A stretch of 13,404 bases of DNA from Candidatus Delongbacteria bacterium (GTDB lineage Bacteria > Bacteroidota > Bacteroidia > Bacteroidales > ML635J-15): positions 1 through 13,404 of the forward strand of contig JAQIDD010000206.1 of assembly GCA_027858215.1 (NCBI GenBank), in the 5' to 3' direction. Below, in pieces: positions 13,379 through 13,404 of this stretch (position 1 is the first letter of the stretch; each line of letters begins with the position of its first letter). Made by a program: the position numbers and the translations under genes. Below the pieces are notes generated by a model that worked only from the letters and a program-made list of their open reading frames with translations, ran no database searches and was not told the DNA's origin.

Positions 13379-13404
13379 TCATGATAACGACCACCGTTTA
13401 AATT
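13379..13404 (-). CDS. tsf: Partial CDS: probable C-terminal end of elongation factor Ts
   Basis: Only the last seven codons and a TGA stop are inside the window, reading FKRWSLS. Bacteroidota EF-Ts proteins, as I recall them, end with a similar FKR-hydrophobic-x-Leu peptide, and tsf commonly precedes pyrH and frr. The stop lies 25 bases before the strong terminator hairpin on the same strand, as expected for a gene end. EF-Ts recycles EF-Tu-GDP during translation. Seven residues are too few for a firm call; it rests mainly on gene order and the terminator. Confidence 0.5.

Noticed and set aside
13294..13404. N-terminal extension of pyrH through the open frame to the window edge
   Set aside because: The frame has no ATG, runs through a clear terminator hairpin, and UMP kinases start at the MKYKRVLLKLSGE-like segment.

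Overview
The window looks like a chromosomal segment of a member of the Bacteroidota, probably an anaerobic or facultative Bacteroidales-type organism. The evidence is: start codons without clear Shine-Dalgarno sequences; a promoter -7 box of the TAnnTTTG type; an nrfH-nrfA-ccsB-ccsA cluster; a tsf-pyrH-frr order; and an ECF sigma factor followed by a protein with both an inner-membrane helix and an outer-membrane barrel. I infer the taxonomy from content and have not run a search. There are eleven essentially complete protein genes, the last codons of a twelfth (probably tsf), no rRNA or tRNA genes, and no insertion sequence or CRISPR array that I can see.

Layout. Positions 183-3794 (minus strand) form a probable three-gene transcription unit: a GT4-type glycosyltransferase, a YrdC/Sua5-type threonylcarbamoyl-AMP synthase, and a membrane-bound CapD/WbpM-like nucleotide-sugar 4,6-dehydratase. 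The outer two suggest surface polysaccharide synthesis; the middle one is tRNA modification housekeeping. At 3945-4541 (minus) lies a family 4 uracil-DNA glycosylase with four cysteines for an Fe-S cluster. Divergent from it, 4663-6753 (plus) holds an ECF sigma factor and, 6 bases later, a 510-residue protein with a cytoplasmic N-terminus, one transmembrane helix, a long polar periplasmic linker and a C-terminal beta barrel. This is the architecture of a dual-membrane-spanning anti-sigma factor and is the most interesting system here. A perfect 7-bp dyad lies just upstream of the sigma gene.

Positions 6800-10939 (minus) are a dissimilatory nitrite-to-ammonium operon. It contains NrfH (tetraheme quinol dehydrogenase), NrfA (pentaheme nitrite reductase with the CxxCK active-site heme), and the System II heme-attachment proteins CcsB (ResB) and CcsA, so the operon encodes both the enzyme and the machinery that attaches its nine hemes. 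Electrons would flow from menaquinol to NrfH to NrfA at the outer face of the inner membrane. NrfH and NrfA share an unexpected near-identical peptide at their C-termini, and a 10-base direct repeat lies upstream of nrfH.

Upstream of nrfH, 11049-11591 (minus) encodes a DUF308/HdeD-like membrane protein built of three similar hairpins. A gene-free stretch (11592-11990) follows, carrying an AT-rich dyad and a striking array of four degenerate 10-base units. The window ends with translation and nucleotide housekeeping on the minus strand: frr (ribosome recycling factor), pyrH (UMP kinase), a strong terminator hairpin, and what look like the last seven codons of tsf.
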